Shown in pieces: positions 1 through 10,251 of a stretch of DNA of 64,000 nucleotides. The first letter of the stretch is position 1. Every line of letters begins with the position of its first letter. Source of the DNA: Pyronema omphalodes (taxonomy: Eukaryota; Ascomycota; Pezizomycetes; Pezizales; Pyronemataceae); NCBI GenBank assembly GCA_024516155.1, contig JAJJXM010000055.1:62001-126000 (forward strand), given 5' to 3'. The notes beneath the pieces are model-generated. The model ran no database searches, was not told the DNA's origin, and was given only the letters and a program-made list of their open reading frames with translations. The position numbers and the translations under genes are program-made.

Positions 1-531
1 AAACTACAAGATCTCCGACAAAACAACCGCGAATTTTCGGACTACTATGCAGAGTTCTCTTGCCTAGTCGCAGAGTTAGGCTGGGACGAAGCCGGCACCA
101 TGGATGCCCTGCGTAACGGCCTGTCCCTCGAGCTGCACGAGAAGTTGGTTGGTGCCCCGCCCACCACCACGATGCACGAATTTGTTGACCAGTGCCAAAA
201 ATTGGACTCCCAATTGAGAGCACTTGAGAACCTCCGCAAGCTGCGTAACAACCGCGGCCAAGTTAAACCCACTACCACCGCCACCCCCGCCACCAGTCGC
301 CCCACCCCCGCCACCCAAGCCACCACCACCTCCTCCAGCAAGCAAACCCCTGCCCAGGGACCCCGTCAGAAACTGTCGGCACAGGAGCGCGCGACCCGCC
401 TGTCAGAAGGACGTTGCCTCTACTGCGGTGGCCTCGGCCACATGGCTGCGTCGTGCCCCGCCAAGACGAATGTTAAAGTGGCGAGCGTGGAATTATTGGA
501 TGCTGAAGAAGAGGTGTCGGGAAAAGAATAA
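1..531 (+). CDS. Gag polyprotein, C-terminal part (element A)
   Basis: Nucleocapsid end of the Gag structural protein, which packages element RNA into virus-like particles. The frame is open from base 1. It ends at TAA (529-531) after a proline/threonine-rich stretch and one zinc knuckle of the CX2CX4HX4C type encoded at 415-456. Compared with element B it has CGA at 16-18 where B has a TGA stop, so this copy keeps the sense codon. It overlaps pol in the -1 frame. The 5' part is outside the window. Confidence 0.9.
   Translation, partial: KLQDLRQNNREFSDYYAEFSCLVAELGWDEAGTMDALRNGLSLELHEKLVGAPPTTTMHEFVDQCQKLDSQLRALENLRKLRNNRGQVKPTTTATPATSRPTPATQATTTSSSKQTPAQGPRQKLSAQERATRLSEGRCLYCGGLGHMAASCPAKTNVKVASVELLDAEEEVSGKE
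519..525 (+). promoter_or_regulatory. Candidate -1 ribosomal frameshift heptamer GGGAAAA (element A gag/pol)
   Basis: G GGA AAA is in the zero frame of gag, two codons before the gag TAA, and fits the canonical X XXY YYZ rule. A shift to -1 enters the pol frame, which is open upstream of this point. The same heptamer occurs at the same place in element B. A downstream pairing structure was not established. Confidence 0.7.
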
Positions 532-2818
532 ACCAGCTGCAAGAAGATGGCTCTGCCGCTGGTGGGAATATTATTGCTGATACATTGCTATTATCGGGCG
601 CAAGTTTTACTGGAAAGTTAGAATGCAAACACCTTGTCCTCTCCTGTTCCTTGTTTTCCAATAACCGCTCCGTGGAAACAGTAGCGCTCGTTGACTGCGG
701 CGCCACTGGTATCGCCTTTGTTGACCGCAATTTCGCCCGCCATCACAAACTCCCCCTAACCCCCCTATCCACCGCCCGAACGGTCGAAGTTATCGACGGC
801 CGCCCCATATCCTCAGGAATAATCACACACCTCGCCCAAGTAGAGTGTACCATCAACGGTCACTCGGAAACCCTTCCCATGTTTGTCACCAAGCTGGGTC
901 ACTACCCGGTGGTGTTGGGTATCCCTTGGTTGAAGAAACACGATGTAACAATAAGCTTCAGTTCCAACACTGTAAGCTTCGACTCCCAATACTGCCTAAG
1001 GAACTGCACCCCGTTGCCTGTAAGCACAACCGGTGTCGAGGTCCTGGACTCGAGGCCCCCTCCCGCTGTCCACGAGCCCGACACAAACCCCATGCCGGAG
1101 TTAGAAGACTCGGTCCCCGACCCCCCGGAAGAACCCCCAATAGCGATCTCAAGTCTAACCATCTCCGACTTCAAGGAAATGGTAGAAGACGAAAGCCTGA
1201 CAGTGTTCTCGCTATCGTTGGACGAGATCACCGTCGCCCTACAAGACAAGCCCCCCCTCACGGACGATGAACTGAAAGACATGATCCCCGAAGAGTATCA
1301 TGACTACCTCGATTTATTCAAGGAGGTCAACGCGAAGGAACTTCCCCCGCACCGACCCTACGACCACAAGATCCCACTGAAAGAGGGATTCGTCCCCCCC
1401 TTTGGCCCGCTATACTCGCTGTCACGCAACGAGTTGCAGACGCTGAAAACGTGGCTCGATGAGAATTTGGAGAAAGGATTTATACAACGCTCCCAATCAC
1501 CAGCCGCCTCGCCGATATTATTCGTGAAAAAATCAGACGGATCCCTACGCCTGTGTGTCGACTACCGGAGACTGAATGAAGGTACCGAGAAGAACCGGTA
1601 CCCGCTGCCATTGATACAGGAAACGATGATGAATCTTTCCAAAGCTCAATACTTTACGACCCTTGATGTCCGCAGCGCTTATAACCTTATCAGAATGGCA
1701 GAGGGCGAAGAATGGAAGACGGCCTTCCGCACAAGGTACGGCCTGTTTGAATCGAAAGTGATGCCCTTTGGGCTCACCAACGCGCCTGCCGATTTCCAGG
1801 CATTTATAAATGATGTCCTGAGACCATACCTAGACCAGTTTTGTACGGCATACTTGGACGATATCCTCGTATTCTCCGAAACAAAGTCCGATCACACCGC
1901 ACACGTCCGAAAGATCTTGGAACGACTGAAACAAGAAAAACTGCACATGAAGCCAGAGAAGTGTAAGTTTGCTAAGGCAGAAGTACAGTACCTGGGCTAC
2001 AACATCGGCCGCGACGGCGCGCGCATGATGGATTCCATAGTAGCCACAGTGAGAGATTGGAAGGAACCAACCAATTTGAAACAGGTCCAAGAGTTCCTGG
2101 GCTTCGCGAATTTCTACCGAAGATTTATCAAAGACTACTCTAAAGTGGTCTCCCCTCTGACGGCTCTGACCAAAAAGAAAGACGGTAAAGCAATCCCCTT
2201 TACCTGGGGTAAAGATCAGCAAAGCGCCTTCGACCGACTGAAGGATGCATTTACATCAGCACCAATTCTCAAGCACTTCGACTACGAGAAACCGATTGTA
2301 GTAGAAACAGACGCATCTGACTATGCGTCTGCTGGAGTGTTATCACAATACGACGACGATAACGTGTTACACCCCGTCGCATTTTATTCCAAGAAGCCTT
2401 CCCCGGCAGAATGCAACTACGAAATCTATGACAAAGAACTACTGGCAATAGTTCGTTGTTTCGAGGAATGGCGTCCCCACTTAGAGGGTTCCGCCTTCCC
2501 TCTAAAAGTATTGACGGATCACAAGAATCTCGAATACTTTATGACGACAAAGTTGCTGAACAGACGACGAGCGCGCTGGTCCGAGTTCCTGTCTCGGTTC
2601 AAGTTTGTGATCACCCATCGACCGGGAACGTTGGGAGGAAAACCGGACGCCCTGACAAGACGAGCCGCCGACCTCCCGGAAGAAGGAGACGAACGCATAC
2701 TGGCGAACCAGCAAGCTGTGCTGAAGCCACAAAACATTCAGTTATGCATGACCCCGCCCATGAAACTCGCACCCTCCGAAGTAGACCTCCTGTTCACAGA
2801 GGGCTACAAGACAGATTC
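526..2818 (+). CDS. Pol polyprotein, N-terminal part: protease, RT, RNase H (element A)
   Basis: First two thirds of the Gypsy Pol. The frame runs through the gag stop, so it is best read as a -1 frameshift product. Order: aspartic protease with a DCGA active site (variant of D-S/T-G) soon after codon 585; RT with the VDYRRLN segment and the catalytic YLDD at 1851-1862; RNase H beginning near an ETDASDY motif at about 2300. The frame is cut at 2818 by the Copia LTR, where a short artificial tail runs to 2843. It continues in frame at 8266. No other lesion is visible. Confidence 0.92.
2814..2818 (+). repeat. Target-site duplication GATTC, left copy (Copia)
   Basis: GATTC lies directly before the TG of the Copia 5' LTR and again at 8261-8265 after its 3' LTR. 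Element B has a single GATTC in the uninterrupted pol. Confidence 0.95.
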
Positions 2819-2979
2819 TGTTGAAGTGCGCCTAAGGCCCTAGTGCTTAGGTGGAGGTGGACCACTCTCTATGTATAGGCACTCGCTTGCCCGTCTATGT
2901 CTGACTCTTTACGCTCGTTAATACATCCGGTTGCCACCTCCACTTTCTTCTTCTTCTCGTGCCTGTGAGACCTTCGACA
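2819..2979 (+). repeat. Copia 5' LTR (161 bp)
   Basis: Starts TGTTGAAGTG and ends CCTTCGACA. It contains an inverted pair GTGGAGGTGG (2851-2860) and CCACCTCCAC (2934-2943) that could fold most of the LTR RNA into one stem. Near-identical to 8100-8260. Confidence 0.96.
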
Positions 2980-2991
2980 GGTTATGAGCCC
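2980..2991 (+). promoter_or_regulatory. Primer binding site complementary to initiator Met tRNA anticodon arm
   Basis: GGTTATGAGCCC directly follows the 5' LTR. It is the reverse complement of GGGCTCATAACC, the anticodon stem-loop of eukaryotic initiator tRNA-Met. This matches the half-tRNA priming known for Drosophila copia rather than priming by the tRNA 3' end. Confidence 0.75.
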
Positions 2992-3084
2992 TTGCGTAAC
3001 CGCTACTCTTACCGTTATCCTTTATTAGTCATAACTTATATTATTTCTTCACTTTCCCCTTAATCTTAACCACTCTCTTCCAGG

Positions 3085-3999
3085 ATGTCCGACGAAGTCC
3101 AAGAACCTACTGCTCTAAAGTGCCCAATTCTGACGGTCGCAAATTATGCGCAGTGGAAGGACCCCATCCACTTTATCTTGGCCGGTAAAAGCGCCTGGAA
3201 TATTGTGAACGGGAAGGAGACGCGCCCTGCTGGCGGCACCAGCCAACAAGCTCAGAGGGATCTCCAATACTTCGATGAGAGGGCGGCCAGAGCTACCCAG
3301 ATCATATTTGACCACTGCGACATCACCTGCCGCAGGGTCATCACCGGACTCGACAACCCACGGAAGATGTGGCTAAAACTCGAAGCCCGGTTTGATAACT
3401 CGAAAACACACTCTGGACGAAGGAACCTCTGGATTAAGTTCTGGAGATCGAAGCCTAACCCCGGACAGTCCATGTCGAAATGGATAACCGATCTTCTCAA
3501 TATTCAGGCTCCCCTTACCGGTACAGTTTTAGATATCAGCGACACTGCGCTGGTTAATTATGTTATTGCAAATCTCCCCGACTCCTACGGAGTTACGAAA
3601 CACGAGCTCGCAAAACTTGACAACATTGCAGTTGACGAGCTCCAGAAGATCCTGCACGACCACGAGCATATGTGGGAAGCCACCCTAGGATCCCCGAAGG
3701 GCGAGGCGCATGCTACGACGACCAAGTGGTGCGACCACTGTAAACGATCTAGCCATAACACGAAGGAATGCTACGCAAATCGCAACAACAACAAACGCGC
3801 AGCATCCTCAAGCGCCGGACCGTCCAGACCTACTAAAACTTCGAAAAAGGAGGATGTCCAGTGCCACTACTGTACAAAGAAAGGGCACGTTGCGAGAGAG
3901 TGCAAGCTCAGATCTTCAGCTACCGCCATACGCGAGCGGTACAAGCTTCGCTCCAGTGCGAAAATTACCCAGTTAGACAACACTGATCTCGGTATTTGA
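3085..3999 (+). CDS. Copia Gag protein
   Basis: 304-aa capsid/nucleocapsid protein. The N-terminus with a NYAQWKDPI segment is the usual start of the fungal and plant Copia gag domain (DUF4219/UBN2 type). Near the C-terminus a zinc knuckle with CHYCTKKGHVAREC spacing (CX2CX4HX4C) is encoded at about 3861-3905. An upstream CX2C...C segment (CDHCKRSSHNTKECY) is a second knuckle. The frame ends in TGA (3997-3999) followed by C, then the same frame continues into the protease, so the stop either separates Gag from Pol by readthrough or is a mutation. Confidence 0.93.
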   Translation: MSDEVQEPTALKCPILTVANYAQWKDPIHFILAGKSAWNIVNGKETRPAGGTSQQAQRDLQYFDERAARATQIIFDHCDITCRRVITGLDNPRKMWLKLEARFDNSKTHSGRRNLWIKFWRSKPNPGQSMSKWITDLLNIQAPLTGTVLDISDTALVNYVIANLPDSYGVTKHELAKLDNIAVDELQKILHDHEHMWEATLGSPKGEAHATTTKWCDHCKRSSHNTKECYANRNNNKRAASSSAGPSRPTKTSKKEDVQCHYCTKKGHVARECKLRSSATAIRERYKLRSSAKITQLDNTDLGI

Positions 4000-4899
4000 C
4001 TCGGGAACTCCAGCACCTCCCTAACAGCGCAAGTCTTGATCGCCACAGACTCGTCCGCTGAGACACATACATGGGTGCTCGACTCTGGTGCAACGCACCA
4101 CTTTTGTAATGATAAATCTGCTTTTCTTATTGATTCTTTAGCTACTTGCAAGTCCATCAACATTCGCTTAGGTGACACTAGTACAGTCACGACCAACACC
4201 TACGGAAAAATCATACTCAATAATCTCTTTCAAATTTCAGCACTATACGTTCCCACGTTTCGACTCTCCCTTTTCTCCCTGCCTCTCTGTGATAAAAGGG
4301 GGTGGAAAATTACTATGGCGGACGGTACTTGTACTGTGAAAGACAAGACCTCCAAAACAATCATTGTTGCTCGCATGAAGGACAATCTTTACAGATGGAC
4401 AGCAGAGGCCATTAAGGAGGACCACGACGCCCTGATAACCACTCGTTCTGGTGCAGGCGTTGACATTAACTCTATCCTCCCCTCGACCCGAACAATATCA
4501 TCGAATGAACGAACAAGTGCAGACGTTGACTTTACGCGTCCAAGCGACAAATACCTTCGAACGGCACATAGACAATCTTTCCGCCTTGAACCTACAAGGA
4601 ATTTCGTGATGTGGCACAGGAGACTGGCCCACCTCAATACCGAGTCCTTATCAAAAATCATTAATTCGACTGATAAGACCACATCATCAGATCATCTCCA
4701 GTCCTGCACAACGTGCATACAGGCCAAAAACCGACAGTCCTTTATCAGATTACCTACCGAACGTGCGAGCAAGCCCTTCGAACTTGTCCACTCGGATGTC
4801 TGCGGCCCTATGTCGACTCCGTCGATCAGCCAACGACGGTATTATATCATCTATATTGATGACTTTAGTCGTTTCGCCAAAGTTTACTTTCTGAAATCA
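4000..4899 (+). pseudogene. Copia Pol: protease and integrase N-terminal half
   Basis: Same frame as gag. It contains the aspartic protease DSGATHH motif (about 4081-4101), then the GAG-pre-integrase HHCC zinc domain (WHRRLAHLN near 4612, CTTCIQAKNR near 4706) and the start of the integrase core with its first catalytic Asp in LVHSDVCG. At about 4899 one base is missing relative to the family. The nominal frame then runs out of register to a false end at 5145, while the correct integrase sequence lies in another frame. Integrase could not be made from this copy without correction. Confidence 0.88.
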
Positions 4900-5616
4900 A
4901 GTCCACAGACGCGGTACTACCGGTATTCCAAGAATACAAAGCGTGGATTGAATCTCAAGGACATAAGATTCTTCGGTTCAGGTGTGATAATGGCACAGGG
5001 GAGTTTAACAATCAACGGTTCCGTTCTTTCCTGGCGAAAAACGGTATCTCGTTCGAACCCTCACCACCCTTCACACAGCATAAAAACGGAACTGCCGAGA
5101 GATTCATTAAGACAATCAACGGCAAAGCACGTTCCATGCTGCTAGACGCCCAAGTTCCTCATCGCTTCTGGGCTGAGGCTGTCAACACGGCGGTGTACCT
5201 ACACTCAATATCTCCGACTAGGACGCTCAAAGGCTGGCTAAGTCCTCATGAGGCCCTGTTTCACAGGCCGCCTCAGCTGCTACACCTTCGAAGATTCGGT
5301 TGCACGGTCTTCAAGCATATACCGAAGGAGCAGAGGACAGACAAGAACTGGAGTGCACGCGCGTCACACAGCATGATGGTTGGATACACAGAGTCGTCAA
5401 AGATCTGGCGCATCTATGACTTCAATTCACGTTCTGTCGTGCGCGCTTCCAACGTCGTCTTCTTAGAGGACAATAATGCCTTCGATTCTGAAGGACGTCC
5501 AAATACATCAGAGGAAATCATCAAGGCAATATCTGACTGTTTCCCTGATATCATTGAAGGAGGTGATGAGAATGCGTCAGCGCTCATATCACATGAGATA
5601 GACGCCCTCATTCAGA
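4900..5616 (+). pseudogene. Copia Pol: integrase catalytic core C-terminal half
   Basis: Continuation of integrase after the one-base shift. The second Asp lies in a CDNGTGEF segment and the catalytic Glu in a TAERFI segment (about 5095), followed by the typical HRFWAEAVNTAVYL helix (5160-5205). The open frame runs to a TGA at 5628-5630 only because it reads into the candidate intron donor at 5617. With the intron removed it continues directly into the RT exon. Confidence 0.85.
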
Positions 5617-6010
5617 GTATGTACAAATGATCACCCCAACCTTTTCCATGTCACCGCTGTAGGACCTTTTCACGGCCACACGGTATAGTCTCTTTCACGT
5701 TATCTTCGAGTCGGATCAGCCTTCATGCTGCCTCACTCTAACTATACATTGACAATTCCGTCTTGAATGTCACTGTCCCGATCAGCCTTCATGCCGTCCG
5801 GACTACTCTTGCTAGGCGAATATGCCACACACTGATTATCATCAGTTCAAGGATACTTATCCTGAAAATTTTATCCGATTAACACTCCGCTGTGCATCTC
5901 CTCACGAGATTCTGCCACGGAATCCCTGTCTACTGCTTTCCCTTGTTTCTCAAATTTCTTTCTCTACTGCTCAGATATTCACTTCTTTGAACTAACATCC
6001 TCATTCTCAG
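5617..6010 (+). other. Candidate spliceosomal intron within Copia pol (394 nt)
   Basis: Donor GTATGT at 5617-5622, branch site CTAAC at 5992-5996 with no AG before the acceptor, acceptor TCTCAG ending at 6010, and a pyrimidine-rich 3' end. Joining 5616 to 6011 keeps the reading frame (phase 1) between integrase and RT. The interior has stops in the pol frame and no long ORF, and carries a direct repeat of about 15 nt (GATCAGCCTTCATGC). Splicing is inferred; no transcript data are available. Confidence 0.68.
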
Positions 6011-7854
6011 ATGCTTCTAATGACATGAATTCACTGTCCCTACGCGACGAGCGACTGAAGGCCAACAAACTGAACAAGTCCCGCTACGGAGACATTGATG
6101 TTGACGACGCCCTGGCCTCGGCCTTTCTCCCCAAAGCAACTATAGACGATCCCGACGAGGCCATAGGTCCTGATCTACTTGACAGCGACCCGACCTCTTA
6201 CACCGCAGCAATGAAGAGCGCTGACCGGGACAACTGGAGAACTGCGATGCAAGGAGAATGGAACTCTTTACTGATAAACGAAACCTTCCAGGCCTTCAAA
6301 TCAAGTGACAATGCAGAACCTCGCCGACCAGTGTCATCGCCTGATGCATTCGACAATCAAACATCCTACAGCGGCATCACTGTTCCCTTTGGATGCAAGC
6401 CTTTGAAGTGCCGATGGATTTACAAAACCAAACGCAACATTGACGGCAGCACAAAGTTCAAGGCCCGACTGGTTATAAAGGGTTATGAACAAGTTCCGGG
6501 AATTGATTATGATGAGACATATGCACCTGTCTCCAAGCTAAGTACTCTACGTTACCTGCTAAGCTTATCGGCAACCAGGGGGTGGTCAGTCGACCAAATG
6601 GATGTCGTCACGGCTTTCCTCAACCCAGCCATTGACAACGACAGGACTTTCATGTCCAAGCCTCCCGGTATCGAATGGCTCGATAAACGTCTATCAAAAA
6701 CATCGACGGTTCGCCTGCTGAAAGCCCTGTACGGCCTAAAACAGGCACCCCGATTATGGCGGGCCCAGATTAATGACTTCCTCATGAAGCAAGGTTTCCG
6801 ACAAGCACACGCCGACTCCAACCTCTACCTCATAAAGGACGCATTTCTGCTTTTATATGTCGACGATATCTTGATCTTCAATCTGACAAAACAGAGAATG
6901 GGCGACAACATCAAGAAGGCCCTCAGTGCTCGCTTCAAAATGACAGATCTCGGAAAAGCGACTCGTTTTCTCGGCCTCGAACTCGAATAGTTGCCTGACG
7001 GAAGTATTGCCATCTCGCAGAGGGATTACATTGAGGGGGTGATTGCCAGATACGGTCTTCTTGAGGCCGCACCCACCTCTTCCCCGATGGACATTCATGT
7101 TGATCTTGAGAATACTGACTGTGAAGACAAGACCACTGATGAACAGCAAAAACGCCTGTATCTATCAATGGTCGGATCACTGATGTACGCAGCAATCGGA
7201 ACTCGTCCTGACATCGCCTTCGCCGTGACTGCCCTCAGCCGATACAATCAGTCGCCTCTAGCAATGCACATGACCGCTGCCAAAAGGGTCATCCGATACT
7301 TGAAAGGTACGAAAAATTTGTCGATTATCTACAAGCGTAACCACGACATACCGCAGGACTGTTTGCGACTCTTCTCCGACAGCGACTGGGCCGGCAGTAC
7401 AGCCGATCGGAAAAGCGTCGGGGGGTGCGTAGTCCTTCCGCCAGGAGCGGACGGGCCGATCCACTGGAGCTCAAAGAAGCAGTCCGTTATCGCCCTCTCC
7501 ACTCTTGAAGCCGAGTACATTGCATGCAGCAATGCGACCCGTGAAGCGATCTGATTCCGCCTATTGATGGACGACACCGAAGCCTGGGATAACAAAGTGC
7601 CGACCTCGGTCCGTTGCGACAACATGGGAGCACTTCGCCTCCTTCAGACCGGCGTCATCAAGGCGAAAACAAAACACATCGATGTGAAGTTTCACCACTC
7701 GATCGATGAAGCTAGAAAGGGAATGGTATCGTTCGAATACATTGCGTCCAAAGAAAATGTCGCAGATATCCTCACTAAACCGCTCCCTGGACCAACACAC
7801 GCGTTGGCCGTGAAACTCTTAGGGATGGAAACGCTGAATGGTAATAATGATTAA
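6011..7854 (+). pseudogene. Copia Pol: reverse transcriptase and RNase H
   Basis: RT begins after the candidate acceptor. The WIYKTKRN, KARLVIKGY, VDQMDVVTAFLN and LLYVDDILIF (about 6850-6879) blocks identify Copia RT. RNase H follows with SDSDWAG and ends with the VADILTKPL motif near 7760-7786. Two in-frame stops break it: TAG at 6988-6990, where relatives usually continue through the ELE-LPDG region, and TGA at 7552-7554 in an EAI-FRLL context where tryptophan is usual. Both are one transition from a sense codon. TAA at 7852-7854 is the natural end. Confidence 0.92.
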
Positions 7855-8099
7855 TGGGTTTGATTTGAATGAATAAGTGTGTGTTTGTGATTGAAGTATG
7901 GCTGCCGATTGCTGATAATGATGATGATTGAATTGTGTTGTTTTTGTTTGGGTTGTTCTTCTTATGGGTTTTCACTTCTTCTTTTATGGGTAATTGGGCA
8001 TTTTCTTTTTCTATGGTATTGTTCTTGTTTTCTGTTATGATGGATTGTTACTTCTTCTTATTATTATGTTTGTAGCACCCGTCCTTAGACGAGGGGGTG
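7855..8099 (+). other. Copia 3' untranslated region with polypurine tract
   Basis: A T/G-rich stretch with no ORF follows the pol stop. It ends in AGACGAGGGGGTG (8087-8099), a polypurine tract immediately before the 3' LTR that would prime plus-strand synthesis. Confidence 0.75.
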
Positions 8100-8260
8100 T
8101 GTTGAAGTGCGCCTAAGGCCCTAGTGCTTAGGTGGAGGTGGACCACTCTCTATGTATAGGCACTCGCTTGCCCGTCTATGTCTGACTCTTTACGCTCGTT
8201 AATACATCCTGTTGCCACCTCCACTTTCTTCTTCTTCTCGTGCCTGTGAGACCTTCGACA
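8100..8260 (+). repeat. Copia 3' LTR (161 bp)
   Basis: Copy of 2819-2979 with one visible difference, followed by GATTC (8261-8265). Confidence 0.96.
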
Positions 8261-8265
8261 GATTC
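8261..8265 (+). repeat. Target-site duplication GATTC, right copy (Copia)
   Basis: Matches 2814-2818. One of the two copies belongs to the element A pol frame. Confidence 0.95.
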
Positions 8266-9700
8266 ATTCCCAAACCGAGTGTTGGGAATGCTGAAAGATG
8301 GTACACAAATCTGTAAGGACATATCACTCGCCGATTGCTCCGTGTTGGAAAACAGATTGTACTACCGAGACTGCCTCTATGTCCCCGCGCTGGATAAACT
8401 ACGATTGAAACTACTGCAAGACCACCACGACCCCCCCACCATGGGACACCCGGGCCGTGCGAAGACTTTCGAACTCCTCGCCAGGGATTATTACTGGCCC
8501 TCGATGAGAAAAGATGTGGACCAATTCGTCCAAAATTGCCACACTTGCAAGAGAACAAAAGCTACCCGCCACGCACCCTATGGAACCTTGAAGCCCCTAC
8601 CGGTCCCGCACCACCCTTGGCAGAATATATCTGTGGACTTTGTCACTGGACTACCGACATCAGGAGGCTTCGACGCAATATGTGCGATCGTTTGCCGACT
8701 CACGAAACAGCGGCACTTAGTGCCCTGTCACTCCACGATAGACGCAGAGGGCTTCGCGCAACTCTTCCTGGAGAACGTATTCAAACTACACGGCCTGCCA
8801 GACACAGTAGTGTCCGACCGCGGTCCGCAATTTGTGGCCCATTTCTGGAAACACCTGGCAAATTGCATGGGTATCGAAATTGCCACGAGTACGGCCTTCC
8901 ATCCCCAAACCGACGGCCAAACAGAGAGAATGAACGCGGTTACGGAGCAATATCTCCGCGCGTACGTCTGTTATTTACAAGACGATTGGAAGAAATTTTT
9001 ACCACTGGCAGAATTTGCTGCAAATAACCAAGTATCGGATACAACGTCGCTGTCTCCGTTCTACGCTATATACGGCCGACACCCCAAATGCTCTTTCGAA
9101 CTGGAAATCAGGACAGACAATCCTGAAGAAGTGAAAGCGAACGAGGTAGCGGAAAGGATGTCACACATCCATGACGTCTTACGTTCGGAAATGAAATACA
9201 CCCAAGCCCGCCACATAGAAGCCGCCGACAATTCCCGACTCCCCGCGCCGGTCTTCAAACCAGGAGACCTAGTATGGCTGGACGCCCGCAACCTCAGAAC
9301 TCGCCGCCCCTCAAAGAAACTGGGAAACAAGCACCTAGGCCCCTTCACCGTGTTACGGCCCATTGGATCCCACGCCTATGAATTGGATATACCGGAAACA
9401 ATGAAACATCATAGGACCTTCCCCGTGTCCCTACTAAACCCAGCCCCTTCGGACCCCCTCCCCGGCCAGATTATCCCACCGCCCCTACCGGTAGTAGTAG
9501 ACGGCGAAGAAGAATGGTTCGTGGATGAAATTCTGGATAGCTGTTGGTCAAGAGGAAACCTGCAGTACCTCGTCAAGTGGACCGGCCATGACTCTCCCAC
9601 CTGGGAACCGGAAACGAACCTATCCGAAACTGAGGCCGCTGAGAAATTTCACCAGTTATACCCAGACAAACCTTCTCCTCTCGTAGGAACTCGAGCCTAA
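8266..9700 (+). CDS. Pol polyprotein, C-terminal part: integrase and chromodomain (element A)
   Basis: Continuation of element A pol after the Copia insertion. HHCC zinc domain (HHDPPTMGH and CHTCKRTK segments, about 8430-8560), then the integrase core with Asp in VDFVTGLP, Asp in VSDRGPQF and Glu in DGQTER. A C-terminal chromodomain (VDEILDS to TWEPETNL, about 9520-9620) could guide integration to modified histones. Ends at TAA 9698-9700. The integrase would be functional in the uninterrupted element; here it is severed from its start. Confidence 0.92.
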
Positions 9701-9711
9701 CGGGGGGGTAC

Positions 9712-10251
9712 TGTCACGGCACACGGCTGATGAGCCGTTGTGTTGTTGCGTCATCATTGTGTTCTCGTGGTTGTTGATTGACATCGTGCCGTTGTCTTGC
9801 CGTGTTGTGTTGTGTTGCCGTTGTGTTGTTGTGTTGTTGTGTGTGCCGTGCCATTGTGACTGAGAGACTGATTGATGATGGATGACGTACCAAGAGCTGG
9901 AGAGCTGTGGCGTCGCAGGTGAATTGATGGAGAACGGAAGCTCATGTAGCGATGATTGTATGACGGCTCAGCAAGAGTGCTGGCCGCCCCTTTGTACATA
10001 AGGAGGCTTGCCTCCCCGTTGTCGAGATTCTCCATCGAACGTCTTGTGTCTTCTCCTTGCTCCTAATATAAGACTTCTTCTCCCAAGTCCTACGTCACTC
10101 TTGTCCTTGTCCCTGTCCCTGTTTTGTGTGCCGTCCGTCTGACGAGCACTTCGGTCCTTGTCCTGCCGTTCCCCGTCCCGGAACCTGCCTAGTCCCTCTT
10201 GCCGGTAGTGTTGAGTGTGTTCTTTGAACGTCCGTTCCTAGTTCCCTGACA
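9712..10251 (+). repeat. 3' LTR of element A (540 bp)
   Basis: Begins TGTCACGGCACACGG after the tract CGGGGGGGTAC and ends CCCTGACA. About 11 bp longer than the B LTRs because of extra GTTGT microsatellite units near the start. A TATAAG box lies near 10067. The flank 10252-10256 (CAACC) would be the target duplication. Confidence 0.93.

Larger units (their letters stand above)
2819..8260 (+). mobile_element. Ty1/Copia retrotransposon, complete with LTRs and 5-bp TSD
   Basis: 5442-bp element with 161-bp LTRs beginning TG and ending CA, flanked by GATTC duplications, inside the RNase H/integrase linker of element A. The two LTRs differ at one position in my reading (ccgg at about 2929 against cctg at about 8210), so the insertion is recent. 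Domain order is Gag, protease, integrase, RT, RNase H, which defines Copia. The coding frame nevertheless carries three in-frame stops, one frameshift and one probable intron, annotated separately. Confidence 0.97.
1..10251 (+). mobile_element. Ty3/Gypsy chromovirus element A (5' end outside window, split by Copia)
   Basis: LTR retrotransposon whose 5' LTR and first part of gag lie left of the window. Visible parts are the gag 3' end, a pol reading protease, RT, RNase H, integrase and chromodomain, and a 3' LTR at 9712-10251 after a G-rich polypurine tract. It is a close sister of element B at 53434-59838: removing the Copia insertion (2819-8260) and one GATTC copy leaves a pol of 1222 codons, exactly the length in B, with no other stop. 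Its right edge abuts the gag of another Gypsy element (C), so A probably inserted there; the target duplication cannot be checked because the left edge is not visible. Confidence 0.93.

Noticed and set aside
224..580. Proline-rich plus-strand ORF overlapping gag in element A
   Set aside because: Frame shadow of the threonine/proline-rich gag linker; the zinc knuckle and the B comparison support the other frame.
3992..4027. 36-nt stretch GTATTT...CTAACAG spanning the gag/pol TGA of Copia, in frame if removed
   Set aside because: Too short for a spliceosomal intron, and the branch-like CTAAC touches the acceptor. Readthrough or a point mutation is simpler.
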